DNA from: Diabrotica undecimpunctata
Taxonomy: Eukaryota; Arthropoda; Insecta; Coleoptera; Chrysomelidae
Direction: 5' to 3'
Length of the DNA: 64,000 nucleotides
Assembly: GCF_040954645.1 (NCBI RefSeq)
Contig: NC_092804.1
Location: 39,895,753 to 39,959,752 of the forward strand
In this document: positions 53,450 through 64,000 of the stretch, in pieces
Layout of the letters: each line of letters starts with the position of its first letter
Position numbering within the stretch: position 1 is the stretch's first letter
Made by a program: the position numbers and the translations under genes
The notes under the pieces: generated by a model
The model's database searches: none
What the model was told of the DNA's origin: nothing
The model's input: the letters and a program-made list of their open reading frames with translations, nothing else

Positions 53450-54361
53450 CGCTATGTGCAAGTTCCGAAGAGCGACACCTAATGGCATAAATCAGCGAAG
53501 GTGTTAGCGCTATAAATATTTTAGTCTTATATTAGTTGCAAATAAAGTGACTTAAACTTGTTTATTTAATACAATAATTATTGTAATATATTATATCAAT
53601 AACTAACTTGGAAAAATTTTGAATTGATTTTTAACTGTAAAAATTCGTAAGTATATTTTTTACGTTTAGATTTTATTATTTGTCAATTAAGATTGAGATT
53701 ATGAGGATATTACATAAAATACAATAATAATTGCATATCACATTAATATTTTGAAGCGACAATAACGCCTGATTTCATAATGACAACCCACTTTAACTAA
53801 TGTTAATTTTATACTAAATTGCATAACTGTATACTTTGTCAATTCAAACCTTTCAAACAAACATACATCACATTGGTTTAAATAATTAATTTTAATGTTA
53901 ACTTTTGTTTAATGTTTACTCCGAACTTGAAGAAATATTTAGCATTTTTTTAAATTTGAAAAAAAAAATAAAATTGTAAACAAACTTAAACTGGCATGAT
54001 TATTAATAAAATTTGCACTTTAAAGTGAACGTTATATTATCGAAATTTACATTTAAAGTAAACTTTAATTTAATGTTCACGTCAAACTTATTACGAAATC
54101 GGGCGTAAGAATGCAGAATTTGGGTTATGTTACTTACTTCTGCTTTATTATGATATAAATCCACTTTTCTACTACAATTTACTATTTTTTAATGTATTTT
54201 TACAATTTATAACACAGCATTTGCGAAATCCCACTTTTTTTTAAACAAATACTTGAAATAGTGCTATGAATACTATGAAATATGCTAACAAAGTTGCAAG
54301 ATTTCACCGCAGCACACACACGATCGTTTCTCGTATCCCCTCCAAGTACTTGCACATAGCG
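53450..54361. repeat. Candidate MITE inside the Tigger element
   Basis: The sequence cgctatgtgcaagt (53450-53463) is complementary to acttgcacatagcg (54348-54361), and similarity extends outward. A second inverted pair lies inside (ataacgcctgatttcataa at 53762, complement at 54091-54109). The interior is AT-rich and non-coding. The nested inverted pairs suggest one MITE within another, or complex subterminal repeats. Confidence 0.5.
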
Positions 54362-54493
54362 AATACAGTACGTAATTAAACACTTTTAAGAGTAAAGTCC
54401 ATTGCAATGTTATTACAATAGGCCTGAACTTGTATTTCATTTAACCCTTCCTATTATCCGCCAGTTTAGCTTATCTTCCGTTGGTCCGTTTAT

Positions 54494-54518
54494 GGCGGAT
54501 AAGCGAGACTCTACTGTA
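54494..54518 (-). repeat. Tigger/pogo terminal repeat
   Basis: Read on the minus strand, tacagtagagtctcgcttat begins here. This is the characteristic end of Tigger-type elements, next to a TA. It is taken as the 3' end of the element whose transposase lies at 52715-53325. The 5' end was not found. Confidence 0.65.
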
Positions 54519-54631
54519 TTTACTACATCACTATATTTTTTATTGAGCTCAATAAATATAAATATTTCTTTCTCTTTCTCTGAGGTGTATTTTATATCCT
54601 TATGTTGTATGAAAAGGAATAGTGAAGGATG

Positions 54632-54684
54632 GCGGTTGAGTGAAGGAATACAGTAAAAACTGTGGAAATCCTTGTATATATATA
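54632..54684 (+). repeat. LINE-G-type 3' end scrap
   Basis: The block ggttgagtgaaggaatacag, then aaaactgtggaaatcctt and TATATA is repeated at 63284-63325, where it forms the 3' end of a LINE-G copy before an AT tail. Here the AT tail is interrupted by the Tc1 element. Confidence 0.65.
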
Positions 54685-56264
54685 CACTCGCGATCATAAA
54701 ATCCGGGTCACCTTGAAAATCACCGATATTTCATTTTTAACGAGCTTTATCGTAAATAATAATAACACAAATACAAACTAATGCATGTTTCTGAGAATTG
54801 TTGCGGTTTCCTTTATAACAAAGAATTCCAATAGTGTCGATTTCGCGGTCAAGTGCACACTTCCCAAAATGAATGCTACCTGTAACTCCGCTTGTTTTAA
54901 ATGTCTCGTTTGTACTTAGACTTTCAAATGCAACGGACAAACGTTTATTATTGCCACCATTAGTGTTTATTAGTGCCATTATTAGTGTTTATTTTTTGAC
55001 AAAAATGCCTTTGACTGTTGTTGAAACGGCACAAATTGTTGCACTTGTGGAAGACGGTCACACTCAACGGCAATTCGCAAGAACTGTTGGCGTAAGCCTT
55101 TCTACGGTTCAACGAGTGCTTCAACGCTTTCAGGAGGCAAGTTTGCTAACCAGGCGGCCTGGCTCTGGACGAAGAAGAACGACCAAGGCACTAGATGACC
55201 GTTTCCTTGTGTTTCAGGCTTTACGAAACCGGACCTCAACTGCGGTTATCCATCAAAATCGTCTAGAGAAAGTACGAAATCGCAATTTTAGTGTAGCAAC
55301 AGTCAGAAGAAGACTTCGTTCTTCTTGACTATCTTCTCGGGTAATGGCTAGAGGACCGCCACTTCGCCGGGTGCCTCGAGTTGCACGACTAGCTTTTGCT
55401 CGACAATACGCGCATTGGGGAATTAACGATTGTAGCAAAGTGTTATTCTCAGATGAATCCCGTTTCTGCCTAACTGGATCCGATGGACATGTAAGAGTTT
55501 GGAGGAGAACCGGTGAACGATTTTCACAAGCTTGCATTGCTCCAAGAATGCCATTTGGTGAAGGCTCGGTCATGGCTTGGAGAGGTATATCTTCCGACTT
55601 CCACACAGAATTACCCTTTATCAAAAATGGGTCCCTAACTGCACGAAGGTACATTACGGAGATTCTGGAAGAACATGTTATGCCCAATATGGCAGGGCTT
55701 GGAGAAAACGCCGTTTTTATGCAGGACAACGTGCGACCGCCCGTTGCCAGGATCAGTATATAATATTTGGACGAAGTTGGAATTACGAGGGTACCCTGGC
55801 CAGCTAGGTCTCCGGACCTGAATTCCATCGAACATCTCTGGGACGATTTGAAAAAACGTATTCAAACCCATACACCTCCTCCTAACTAGTGAGAGAGTGG
55901 AATAACATACCACAACATGTAATCCGGAGAAAAATTGAGAGTATGCCCCGTCGTCTGCAAAAGGTTATTAGAGCAAGGGGAGGCAATACACGATATTGGT
56001 CATTGAAATTTCACTGATTTTTTACCACGTTCTGTATTTTCCATTTTTTTTCGTATGTCTGTTTTATCAACAATTTGATTTGTTTTCTGTTTTTTTCAAT
56101 AAAAACAATAAAAAACCATTTTTTTCTTTTAAAACAAACATTGATGACAAATAAAAAATACATTAGCCAAAAAAAAAGGTTATTACTGCACCAGAGGCAA
56201 ATATATATATAATATTAAGAAACTTGAAATTTTCAAGATGACCCGGATTTTTTGATCGCGAGTG
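54685..56264 (+). mobile_element. Tc1-family DNA transposon, both ends present
   Basis: A 1580-bp element inserted at TA in a TATATA run. The left end cactcgcgatcataaaatcc and the right end are inverted repeats about 36 bp long (to cttgaaaat) with two mismatches. TA flanks both sides (54683-54684 and 56265-56266). It carries one Tc1 transposase gene on the plus strand. Confidence 0.85.
55005..56017 (+). pseudogene. Tc1 transposase (DD34E), recently disabled
   Basis: Starts at ATG 55005 (MPLTVVETAQIVALVEDG). A paired helix-turn-helix DNA-binding region follows (QRQFARTVGVSLSTVQRVLQ, then RRPGSGRRRTT). A TGA sits at 55326-55328 where Gly is expected. The same frame continues with PLRRVPRVARLAFARQYAHW, first Asp in VLFSDESRFCL, GSVMAWRGIS, second Asp in VFMQDNVRP, a TAA at about 55761, and [20 protein letters not shown] with the Glu in [10 protein letters not shown] to E spacing is 34, as in Tc1. 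A frameshift follows THTPPP, with RGGNTRYWSLKFH at the end. The expected protein is about 335 residues. Two stops and one frameshift make it non-functional. Confidence 0.88.
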
Positions 56265-57104
56265 TATATATATGTTGTATGAAAATTGGGTATTTCAATT
56301 GATTAGACATGGTGCAAATGATTGAATGACTAAATCGGATATTTACCTATACCTATTTAAAAAAATATTCTTTGCTCAGGATAGTTTAACGACAGTTTAA
56401 ACTTCGTTGACTGGTCTAATTGTTTATCCGGATATAAAATAAATTCCATGTAGAGATTTTCACAGTACTTCCAGCTTTCGATCTACCTCGATTCTCTCGT
56501 AACTGAGTAGGGTAATGTGGGACGTTCGAAAAAAAATCAAATCTAAGGAGTTAAGGTAAGGGATTTAGCTTTATATTTTATATTCGGTTACGGCAAATTA
56601 GATAGTAATTTCTATTAAGTTGTCCTTAATAATAAATTTCCGTTGGTAATTTTATTCTTTGGGAGCTTTGTTCTTCATTTAACCACAATTCTTTCTTTAT
56701 TTATTAATGAAAAAAAAAAAACAAAAAACAACAATGTTTTTAATATCCATATGTCAACTTGACATCACTGAGACATCAGCTCTTATGAAGGGAAAGTTCA
56801 AATGGATATTTTAGTGTGCCAAATAATTTGTGATAGTACCTAATAGAAGATTTTATTATTACTATATTTTGTGCCTTTCAAGCTTCCTAACTAGATTCCC
56901 GTTAAATTCGGATACCTCCTAGTATCTTTTGTTTTTTAAGGATTAAATCTACGTTTTTAATTTTCAAGCGGGCGCGCCTTTTAATTTATCTTGAGCGGGT
57001 GCTTGTCGTAAATTTTACGTCTTTCCGTAAATGATGGTTTCTTTAAATAAATGTTGGCAAATTACTTAAAGATAACTAATATTTTTTTAATATTGTTTAC
57101 TTCT
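56265..57104. other. No recognisable gene
   Basis: AT-rich, with an A-run near 56709. No coding block or element end was recognised. Confidence 0.5.
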
Positions 57105-57760
57105 TCTTAATGTGCCTTCTTCATTACTGAAGGTTGGCTATAACTACAGCAAATTGCTCTCTATCTTGAGCTGTTCTTGGTATCTAATGTGTGTCCATCC
57201 CTGTCCAGTCTCTTACATTCTTCAACCAGGAGCATTTTCTTCTTCCTTCCACTTTCCCTTCCATTATAAGTCGTAGGAAGTTGTATTTTTCTCCTCTGTA
57301 AATATGTCCTAGATAACTCGTTTTTCTATTTATACAATATTTAGGAGTTCTATCTCAGTACCCATTCTTCTTAGTACCTCGTTGTTGGTTACGTGCTCTG
57401 TCCAAGAGATCTTCAGCATCCTTCGAAAAACCCACATCTCAAAGGCTTCTATACGCCTCATGCTTGTAATTCCGAGACTCCATGTTTCCACTCCGTATAG
57501 CAATATGGAATAAATAAACGTTTTTACAAATTGGTATCGGATATCCAACGATAACGTAGAGTTTATTAGGAATTTTTTCATTCGTTGAAATACGGACCTA
57601 GCATATTCTGTACGAGCACGTATTTCGACCTCGTGTTCAAGATCGTTTGTTATCCAGCAACCAAGATACTGGAATCTTTGTACTGGTTCTATATGTTTAT
57701 TATAGATACAAATGGTAATGTCGACATTTGGTGCACGTGTAACGTAAGAGAACAATGGTA
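57105..57760 (-). pseudogene. LINE-A relative, post-RT fragment
   Basis: Open minus-strand frame 57755-57330: IYNKHIEPVQRFQYLGCWIT, HEVEIRARTEYARSVFQRMK, SILLYGVETWSLGITSMRRI, FEMWVFRRMLKISWTEHVTN and VLRRMGTEIELLN. Then frameshifted YLGHI- and LRLIM-like blocks continue down to a GAA-type tail at about 57105. It is 5'-truncated just after the RT and belongs to the A group, but is clearly distinct from the other copies. Confidence 0.75.
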
Positions 57761-58009
57761 ACTTAAAAATATAAGTTGTATAAGAATAAAAAAATTTAAT
57801 CTAATGTAGAAGTCCCAGCTTCAAAACCAATCTCGCCATGAGTATTTTCTGTAATTTGAATTTTATATTAGTAAATCTAGTTAATAATTTAATTATTCTT
57901 TTAGATGTTCTGAAGAAAAATTAAATAAATTCGAAAGCTAGACAAAACATTCAAGAGTTTTACCAAATTCCTTAGCCAAAATCAATGACTGCTACTCTAC
58001 GATAAACTT

Positions 58010-58246
58010 ATGTAGGATTCGTTTTGAAGTAATGCGACCAAAGTTACTTGTTTTTAAGAAGAAAATGAATTTTAAATAACTTCGTCGTCGTAAGCAATTC
58101 TTATATGATCGACACGTCAATTTAATTTCGTCTTAAATTTATCGTTAAGACTAATCTAAACACATATTATTTTTACTGAATCTCGACTGCCCAATCTGCC
58201 TTTCGACTAATCGTATCTAAAAATGCCTTCTTTAGTCAAGGTACTT
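58010..58246 (-). repeat. LTR-like direct repeat, left (3' side)
   Basis: It starts tgtaggattcg and ends near cttctttagtcaaggta. It is repeated at 62249-62494 with many substitutions and small indels (roughly 80-85% by eye), so the element is old. The sequence from 58247 to about 58420 may also belong to this LTR. Confidence 0.55.
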
Positions 58247-58439
58247 AAGAATTTGGCAAGGGATTATTTTATCTGGTAATTAAAATTCTTTACTTTTGAA
58301 GACACATGTGTTTATGCTTGTATGCAGTCCAGCAACGTAACAGATAAATAACATTGTAGACAAAACTTAAATAATAAGGTGTAATATTATAATACATAAT
58401 AAAATATCGTACATTTGGTAAAAAATCCGACTCGGATTC

Positions 58440-58665
58440 TTAGGGATTCTCTATACATGGCTTTATATACTCTGTACCCGTTGATGTGCTCGGAGGTCCA
58501 TCATGACATCCTGATTTTTTACCTCATCTCTGTCGTTTGCCTTAACTTCTATTACCAAGTACAGTCCTAAATATTTCCTCATTAGCTTGAGTCCTCCACC
58601 GAACTGTGTTGTCTTGATTGCCACTAAATCTATCCGCTTATACCTTCTCAACTTTTTTCTTTGTG
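58440..58665 (-). pseudogene. Integrase C-terminal domain
   Basis: The minus strand reads RYKRIDLVAIKTTQFGGGLK, LMRKYLGLYLVIEVKANDRD and, one frame over, GCHDGPPSTSTGTEYIKP. This matches the C-terminal DNA-binding part of Ty3/gypsy integrases (GDLVxIKRTQFxxGxKL...LGPYxVxxVxxNDRYxV). One frameshift is present. It follows the charged linker directly, so the catalytic core is deleted. Confidence 0.7.
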
Positions 58666-58956
58666 GATCATATCTGCTCGTTTTACATCTTTATTTCGGC
58701 TCTGTTCTTCATCCATTTCTTTTAAGTCATTGTCTTAAATGTCTTGGCTTAGATCTTCTTCTGTGTTCTCATCATTTTGCTCTATTGATACATACTGACT
58801 TTTTTTTCCTGTTTTTGTTTTAGTATTCTCCTCAAGTTGCGAGCTATCATCTGCTGTATATACCTCATCAGCTGTAGTTTCTTCATCAGCGGTATTTACT
58901 TCATCAGCTGTTGTTATCTCTCTATCATCTGTTCTATCTTTCTTATCTTCCACATC

Positions 58957-60056
58957 ATCATCATCATCAACTAGCCTCTAACCTCCATTGCTGAACATAG
59001 GCCTCTCGCATGCTTTTCCACTTAGTTCGATTTTGCGCCATCTGAATCCAATTTGTAGTCACTCTTTTTATGTCATCTGTCCATCTCGTTGGGGGTCGAC
59101 CTCTATTTCTGTTAGCTTGTATTCGGGGTCTTCATTCCAAAATTCTTTTTGTCCACCGGTCATCAACTGATCCTGCTACATGACCTGCCCAGTTCCACTT
59201 TAGTGTTGTTATCCTTTCAATAACGTCTGCTACTCCTGATCTTTTGCATATAGTAGCATTGGGTATTCTATCACGTAGAGAAATCCCTCAATTATTCTCT
59301 CCATTGGCCTTTCCGCAACTTGTAGTTTACTCACTGTTGTTCTTGTGTGTGTTAGGGTTTCTGCGCCGTAGGTCATCACTGGCAAAATACTGATTAAATA
59401 CTTTTCTTTTCAGACACATTGGAATCTTAGACCTAACAATATCCTTCATCTTTCCAAATGCAGCCCAAGCGAGGTTTATTCTTCTTTTCAGCTTGATTGT
59501 GTGGTTGTCTCGACTTATTCTGATCTCATGGCCCAAGTATTTATAGGAGTCAACTGGCTCAATATCTTTGTCTTCTACTGAGATGTTTTTGTTGTGGATT
59601 AAATTTGTCATAAATTGTGTTTTTGAAAAATTTATTTTAAGACCAACTCTTTTTGTGGCAGTATGGAGTTCTTAGAGCATTATCTGTGCCTGATCAAAGC
59701 TGTCTGCAATAAGAACGATATCATCTGCAAACTTAAGGTTATTTAAAAATTTTCCATCTACATTGATTCCCTTTTCGTTCCAATCTATTGTTTTACAAGC
59801 GTATTCTAGCAAAGGTATAAATAATTTAGGAGACATGTTGTCTCCTTGCTGAACGCCTCTTTCAATACGAAAGGTCCCAGTATCTTCATTAAGTTTTACA
59901 CAGGCTGTAGCATGCTGATAGATGTATCTGATGAGGGATATGTATCGGTGATCTATTCTACATTGTGTTAGAGCTTGGAGCATTTTAGTTTGATTGACCG
60001 TATCAAATGCTTTTTCAACCACACTAACTGGATTTTCATTTTCTCTTTGGTCTTCT
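58957..60056 (-). pseudogene. RTE/BovB-like LINE inserted in the LTR element
   Basis: Open frame from about 60040: VVEKAFDTVNQTKMLQALTQ, CRIDHRYISLIRYIYQHATA, RIERGVQQGDNMSPKLFIPL (motif B), KGINVDGKFLNNLKFADDIV (intact FADD). Next frame: GLKINFSKTQFMTNLIHN, SYKYLGHEIRISRDNHTIKL and NLAWAAFGKMKDIVRSKIPM. Frameshifted C-terminus: ITTLKWNWAGHVAGS, NRGRPPTRWTDDIKRV and KWKSMREAYVQQW. The tail is a GATGATGAT repeat. Similar flanks ttatcttccacatcatc (about 58946) and ttatcttccacttcatc (about 60057) are a likely target duplication. Confidence 0.8.
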
Positions 60057-60059
60057 TTA

Positions 60060-61183
60060 TCTTCCACTTCATCGGAATTTTCATTCTTCGTTTGCTTCAG
60101 TTTTTGTTCTGGGCTTTCGTTTCCAACATTTCATTTTTTTTTTTCGCAATTTTCTTCAACTGTATCCTCTTCTATAGCTGAACTTTCATCAAATATTTTA
60201 ATCTCATTTTTAGCAGATATTTCCTTATCGGTCTTATTGTCATCTTAATTTGAATTTTTTTTACTTTTCATTTCTATTGCCTCATCTTCTTTACGAGGAA
60301 CTTTATTTTTTGTTGCTTGATTTGTATTTGAGATATCAAGGTTTATTGGGTTTTCTTTATCGGGGCTTTTTCTGTTTGACTGTCGGTCACATTTATCGAC
60401 AATCTCGTTCCCTATACTAACTTCTTTGTCTAAGATTTACGTGACCATTTTTTCTTCATCATCCGTTTTAAAATCTTTTTTGGAAATACCAGTGGTAATT
60501 GAGTTTTATTTACTACTTCTACTATTTAGTTTCACTTTTTCCTTTGGAGCTTGATCTTTTATATGGTCCAGCTGTAGATCATCATTGTCTGTGGTCTCGT
60601 CAATTGCAATCCTCATTACAAAATTATCTACTTTCAATTTTACGTACAATGATCACATCTTCGGTTATTGTAATTTATGCTTGTCTTAGTATGTTGTTTC
60701 CAAGAATAGCTTCTACGTCCATTGCTGTTTTTGGGACCACAGGAAACAAAATATTAAAGCCTTCCTCTTGTATTTCTACCATTCTGTTAAATGAACCTAT
60801 TGTTTTAACTTAAGTACCTTCTAATCCATTCAAATGTAATAATTTTTGAGTAAGAATGACGTCATCAAAATGTTTTGGGAAAATATCTTCTCTTACTGCA
60901 CTTTTGTCGATTCCTGTATCAAACAATGCACATAATGATATTTTTCCAAACTTCAAAGTCACCGTGTTTGTTTATACCACATTGATAACATTTATATGTC
61001 CATAGTTGATATTTTCTTTTCTTTAGAATTGCATCGAGAAGAAATATATCCAAACTGGTTGCATTCAAAACATGTTATCCCCTTGACTTTATTAGGACAG
61101 TCTTTCGATTTGTGTCCCTGACTTCTACAATTAAAACACAAATTCTTCCTTTTTATTCGTAGTCTCAGGTACTCTTCTGTCAT
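60060..61183 (-). pseudogene. Gag zinc knuckles, aspartic protease and charged linker
   Basis: From 61183: YLRLRIKRKNLCFNCRSQG with a perfect CCHC knuckle (C16, C19, H24, C29) and a second one in which His is replaced by Tyr (C38, C41, Y46, C51). Then the protease: KFGKISLCALFDTGIDKSAV (active-site Asp in DTG, codon near 60918-60920), KTIGSFNRMVEIQEEGFN, AMDVEAILGNNILRQA (flap-like ILG). After it comes a long Lys/Glu/Asp-rich segment (60060-60580), continued beyond the LINE at 58665-58955 with ETTADEVYTADD-type repeats. Stops and frameshifts occur. RT should follow the protease but does not. Confidence 0.7.
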
Positions 61184-62248
61184 CTCATCTTATTACATTG
61201 TTTTTCCACTTCTTTTCATACGTCTCTCGTCGTTATTCAAACTTCCTCGTCGTCCCAGTCCAAACAACCTCGTCTTCACTGCCTAAACAGCCTCCCAGTC
61301 ACTGCTTTATCCTGCCTCTATTCCTAGACTGTCACCTCGGGGGAACAAATAAGGGTCTAACCACCTTCTGATATCCCCGGGTGCTCTGTAGAGGGCTTCG
61401 AATATACTGTCGAGAGCTCCTCTACTTAAGTCCATTTTCGGGTTATGGACTTAAAAAATATTTATCTTCAGTGTCTTGCCTTGAAAAAGGCAATAGGAAA
61501 AGGATATTTCTTACATGACAATTTCTTCGTCGAAATAAAACACCAAGTTAAGTTGAAACAATTCTCAGTCTCAGGGTATGGAAAATAAATGCAGGAAGCA
61601 GAGCCCCGAGAGCACTAAGCTCTCGGAGAGCCCGTGAGGGACTGCCCTCGCTAACCTGAAAATCGCCAATATTTATACACATACACACACACATTAACAC
61701 ACGAGGTGATCAACCCTACCCCTAGGAACATGTGTATACCAATATAAGACAGGGATCCACATGTTCGAAGATCAAACCGGTCACACCTCGCTAGTCGAGT
61801 TGGTACCTATCTGACCCCCGGGCTTTTCCTCCACCCCTCCTCAGCGTGTTAATAAAGTGAGGAGGCTTATGATCTTAGAATTTACTAAGGTACTTTGGGT
61901 AATGAAGTACCTTCCGTTTTTAATAGTTGTGGTTATGCCACCTAACTGTAGGGGTAGCCTAAATGTCGGCTTTTCTCCCTATTTACTTTACTGTTTCTTT
62001 TTGTTTATCTTAACGTCGGGACTGGAGTCGTCGATATTGACTGGAGACGCCAATATTTATATGCGCTGTTCGAGCGATAAATAGGGATTTCCAGGTCAAG
62101 AGCCAATGGAAAAATTCGAGGCGGGGCGATGCGCATCGAAATGGTACTAGTCCACAGAATGGCATTCGATGACAAGACAAGGTAACTACACTTTTCACGG
62201 TACTTTAAAACGTTTGTGTCTTCCTTAGATTGCGCCTGAACCCTAAAA
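61184..62248 (-). other. Leader and Gag N-terminal relic of the LTR element
   Basis: On the minus strand an ATG near 61434 opens MDLSRGALDSIFEALYRAPG, RRWLDPYLFPRGDSLGIEAG, a possible Gag N-terminus. Upstream are two TATA-like copies of tataaatattggcg (about 61665 and 62060), a CA-repeat near 61680 and a stable hairpin, ccgagagc...gctctcgg (about 61605-61625). These features look like a long transcribed leader or a second promoter/LTR remnant. Confidence 0.4.
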
Positions 62249-62494
62249 TTGTAGGATTCGTTGTAAACTAATGTGACCAAAGTTACTTGTTCTTAAAAAG
62301 AAAATGAATTTCAAATAATTACGTCTTAAACAACCCTTATATGATCGACACATCAATTTAATTTTGTCTAAATTCGTCGTTAAAACTATCCCAAACACGT
62401 ATTATTCTTTTAAACACTAAATATCGACTGCTCAATCTGCCTTTCGATTGATCGTATCCAAAAATAAAAATGCCTTCTTTAGTCAAGGTATAGT
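62249..62494 (-). repeat. LTR-like direct repeat, right (5' side)
   Basis: The partner of 58010-58246. It starts tgtaggattcg and ends ttagtcaaggta, after which the two copies diverge. Confidence 0.55.
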
Positions 62495-62829
62495 TTAGTT
62501 TACAAAGAAGAATCTCTCATTCTACTGAAGTCCATTCTCGTAAATAACTCTTATCCCGTATCCATTATACATAAATTTCTTTTTTCCAAATGGTATGGGT
62601 AGTCTATTACTAAAACACCCAACGGGCTAACATTAGCGTTGATTTCTAATAAAATACAGATGAATAATTCCCCATTCTCAAAAAAAACACAAAATATGCT
62701 TCGCTTTCGCTCCCGTACTTCCCACAAATCACGAACAAGCTTACCAAGCTTTTCAAAAACTTACCTGTCAAAATAGCCTCAAACAACAGTTGAAATTTTT
62801 ATTATAAGGAATCTAAAAAAATACGTAAG
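62495..62829. other. No recognisable gene
   Basis: Non-coding. A donor-like acag|gtaag exists on the minus strand near 62765, but no convincing exon accompanies it. Confidence 0.4.
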
Positions 62830-63810
<981 letters not shown>

Positions 63811-64000
63811 TTATTTTAAAGTGTAAAGAACTAAAAAGATCATAGGAATGCACTTCCAACAATGTTATTTAATAAATTAGATTTTAATTTTAACTTTAGG
63901 TAACATTATAAGTTATTTAGATTAATAGTAATAAGATAAAATGAAGTTACCAGTCTTTAGCTTACTGAGTCTCGCCGATAAATGAATTTACAGGTTTAAC
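63811..64000. other. No recognisable gene
   Basis: AT-rich end of the window. It may include the rest of the dispersed repeat. Confidence 0.4.

Larger units (their letters stand above)
58010..62494 (-). mobile_element. Decayed Ty3/gypsy-like LTR element, minus strand
   Basis: Direct repeats of about 240 bp (58010-58246 and 62249-62494) bracket a minus-strand order of leader, Gag zinc knuckles, aspartic protease, a long charged linker, and the C-terminus of integrase. Reverse transcriptase, RNase H and the integrase core are missing. An RTE-like LINE has inserted in the charged linker. The repeats are taken as LTR remnants because they begin TGTAGGATTCG at the same relative place and bracket the genes. 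Their outer or inner parts may be truncated. Confidence 0.55.

Overview
This window looks like nuclear DNA from an arthropod, most likely an insect with a large, repeat-rich, AT-rich genome (a beetle is a reasonable guess, but the species cannot be fixed from the sequence). The evidence is the spectrum of mobile elements: LINE endonuclease/reverse-transcriptase genes of many families, piggyBac, Tc1/mariner relatives, Mutator-like, hAT and Tigger/pogo transposases, two Ty3/gypsy-type LTR elements, and GT-AG introns. No rRNA, tRNA, bacterial operon or CRISPR array was seen. Almost every protein-coding signal is a transposable-element gene, usually 5'-truncated, frameshifted or carrying stop codons. 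The letters A-G used for LINE families are labels for this window only.

Layout. 0-9 kb: LINE scraps, a broken DDE transposase, a piggyBac copy with one internal stop, and an internally deleted LINE. 8.9-14.9 kb: a nested stack in which an old minus-strand LINE was invaded by a LINE-A copy and then by a young LTR retrotransposon (9706-13132). 15.6-21 kb: RTE-like LINE, hAT remnant, and a LINE flanked by an unusually long 78-bp direct repeat with a second LINE nested inside it. 21.8-26.3 kb: a DDE transposon with about 280-bp inverted repeats, split by a LINE-E insertion, then a decayed second copy of the 9.7-kb LTR family. 26.4-33 kb: LINE-A/B/G pieces, a hAT tail, and a decayed intron-containing copy of an uncharacterised arthropod repeat-gene family. 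33.4-33.9 kb: the best candidate for an ordinary host gene, one GC-rich exon and possibly a second small first exon. 34-38.5 kb: tandem duplications and several LINEs. 38.5-41.9 kb: a Mutator-like element with a two-exon transposase. 42-54 kb: LINEs, Tc1-like and Tigger remnants, AT microsatellites. 54.7-56.3 kb: a Tc1 element with both inverted repeats. 58-62.5 kb: a decayed minus-strand Ty3/gypsy-like element with a LINE inserted. 62.8-64 kb: LINE-G, a long AT tract, and a dispersed repeat also present at 48.5 kb.

Most interesting object. The LTR element at 9706-13132 has LTRs that differ at only two adjacent bases, a 4-bp target duplication and one uninterrupted 919-codon frame. That frame joins Gag to short relics of RNase H and integrase, with protease, RT and the integrase core removed in frame. 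It then continues past the integrase C-terminus into a macrodomain resembling the TARG1/OARD1 class of ADP-ribose hydrolases and a C-terminal CCCH zinc finger. A second, decayed copy at 25240-26318 shares the Gag/RNase-H junction, so the deleted design is probably an amplified non-autonomous family rather than a one-off.
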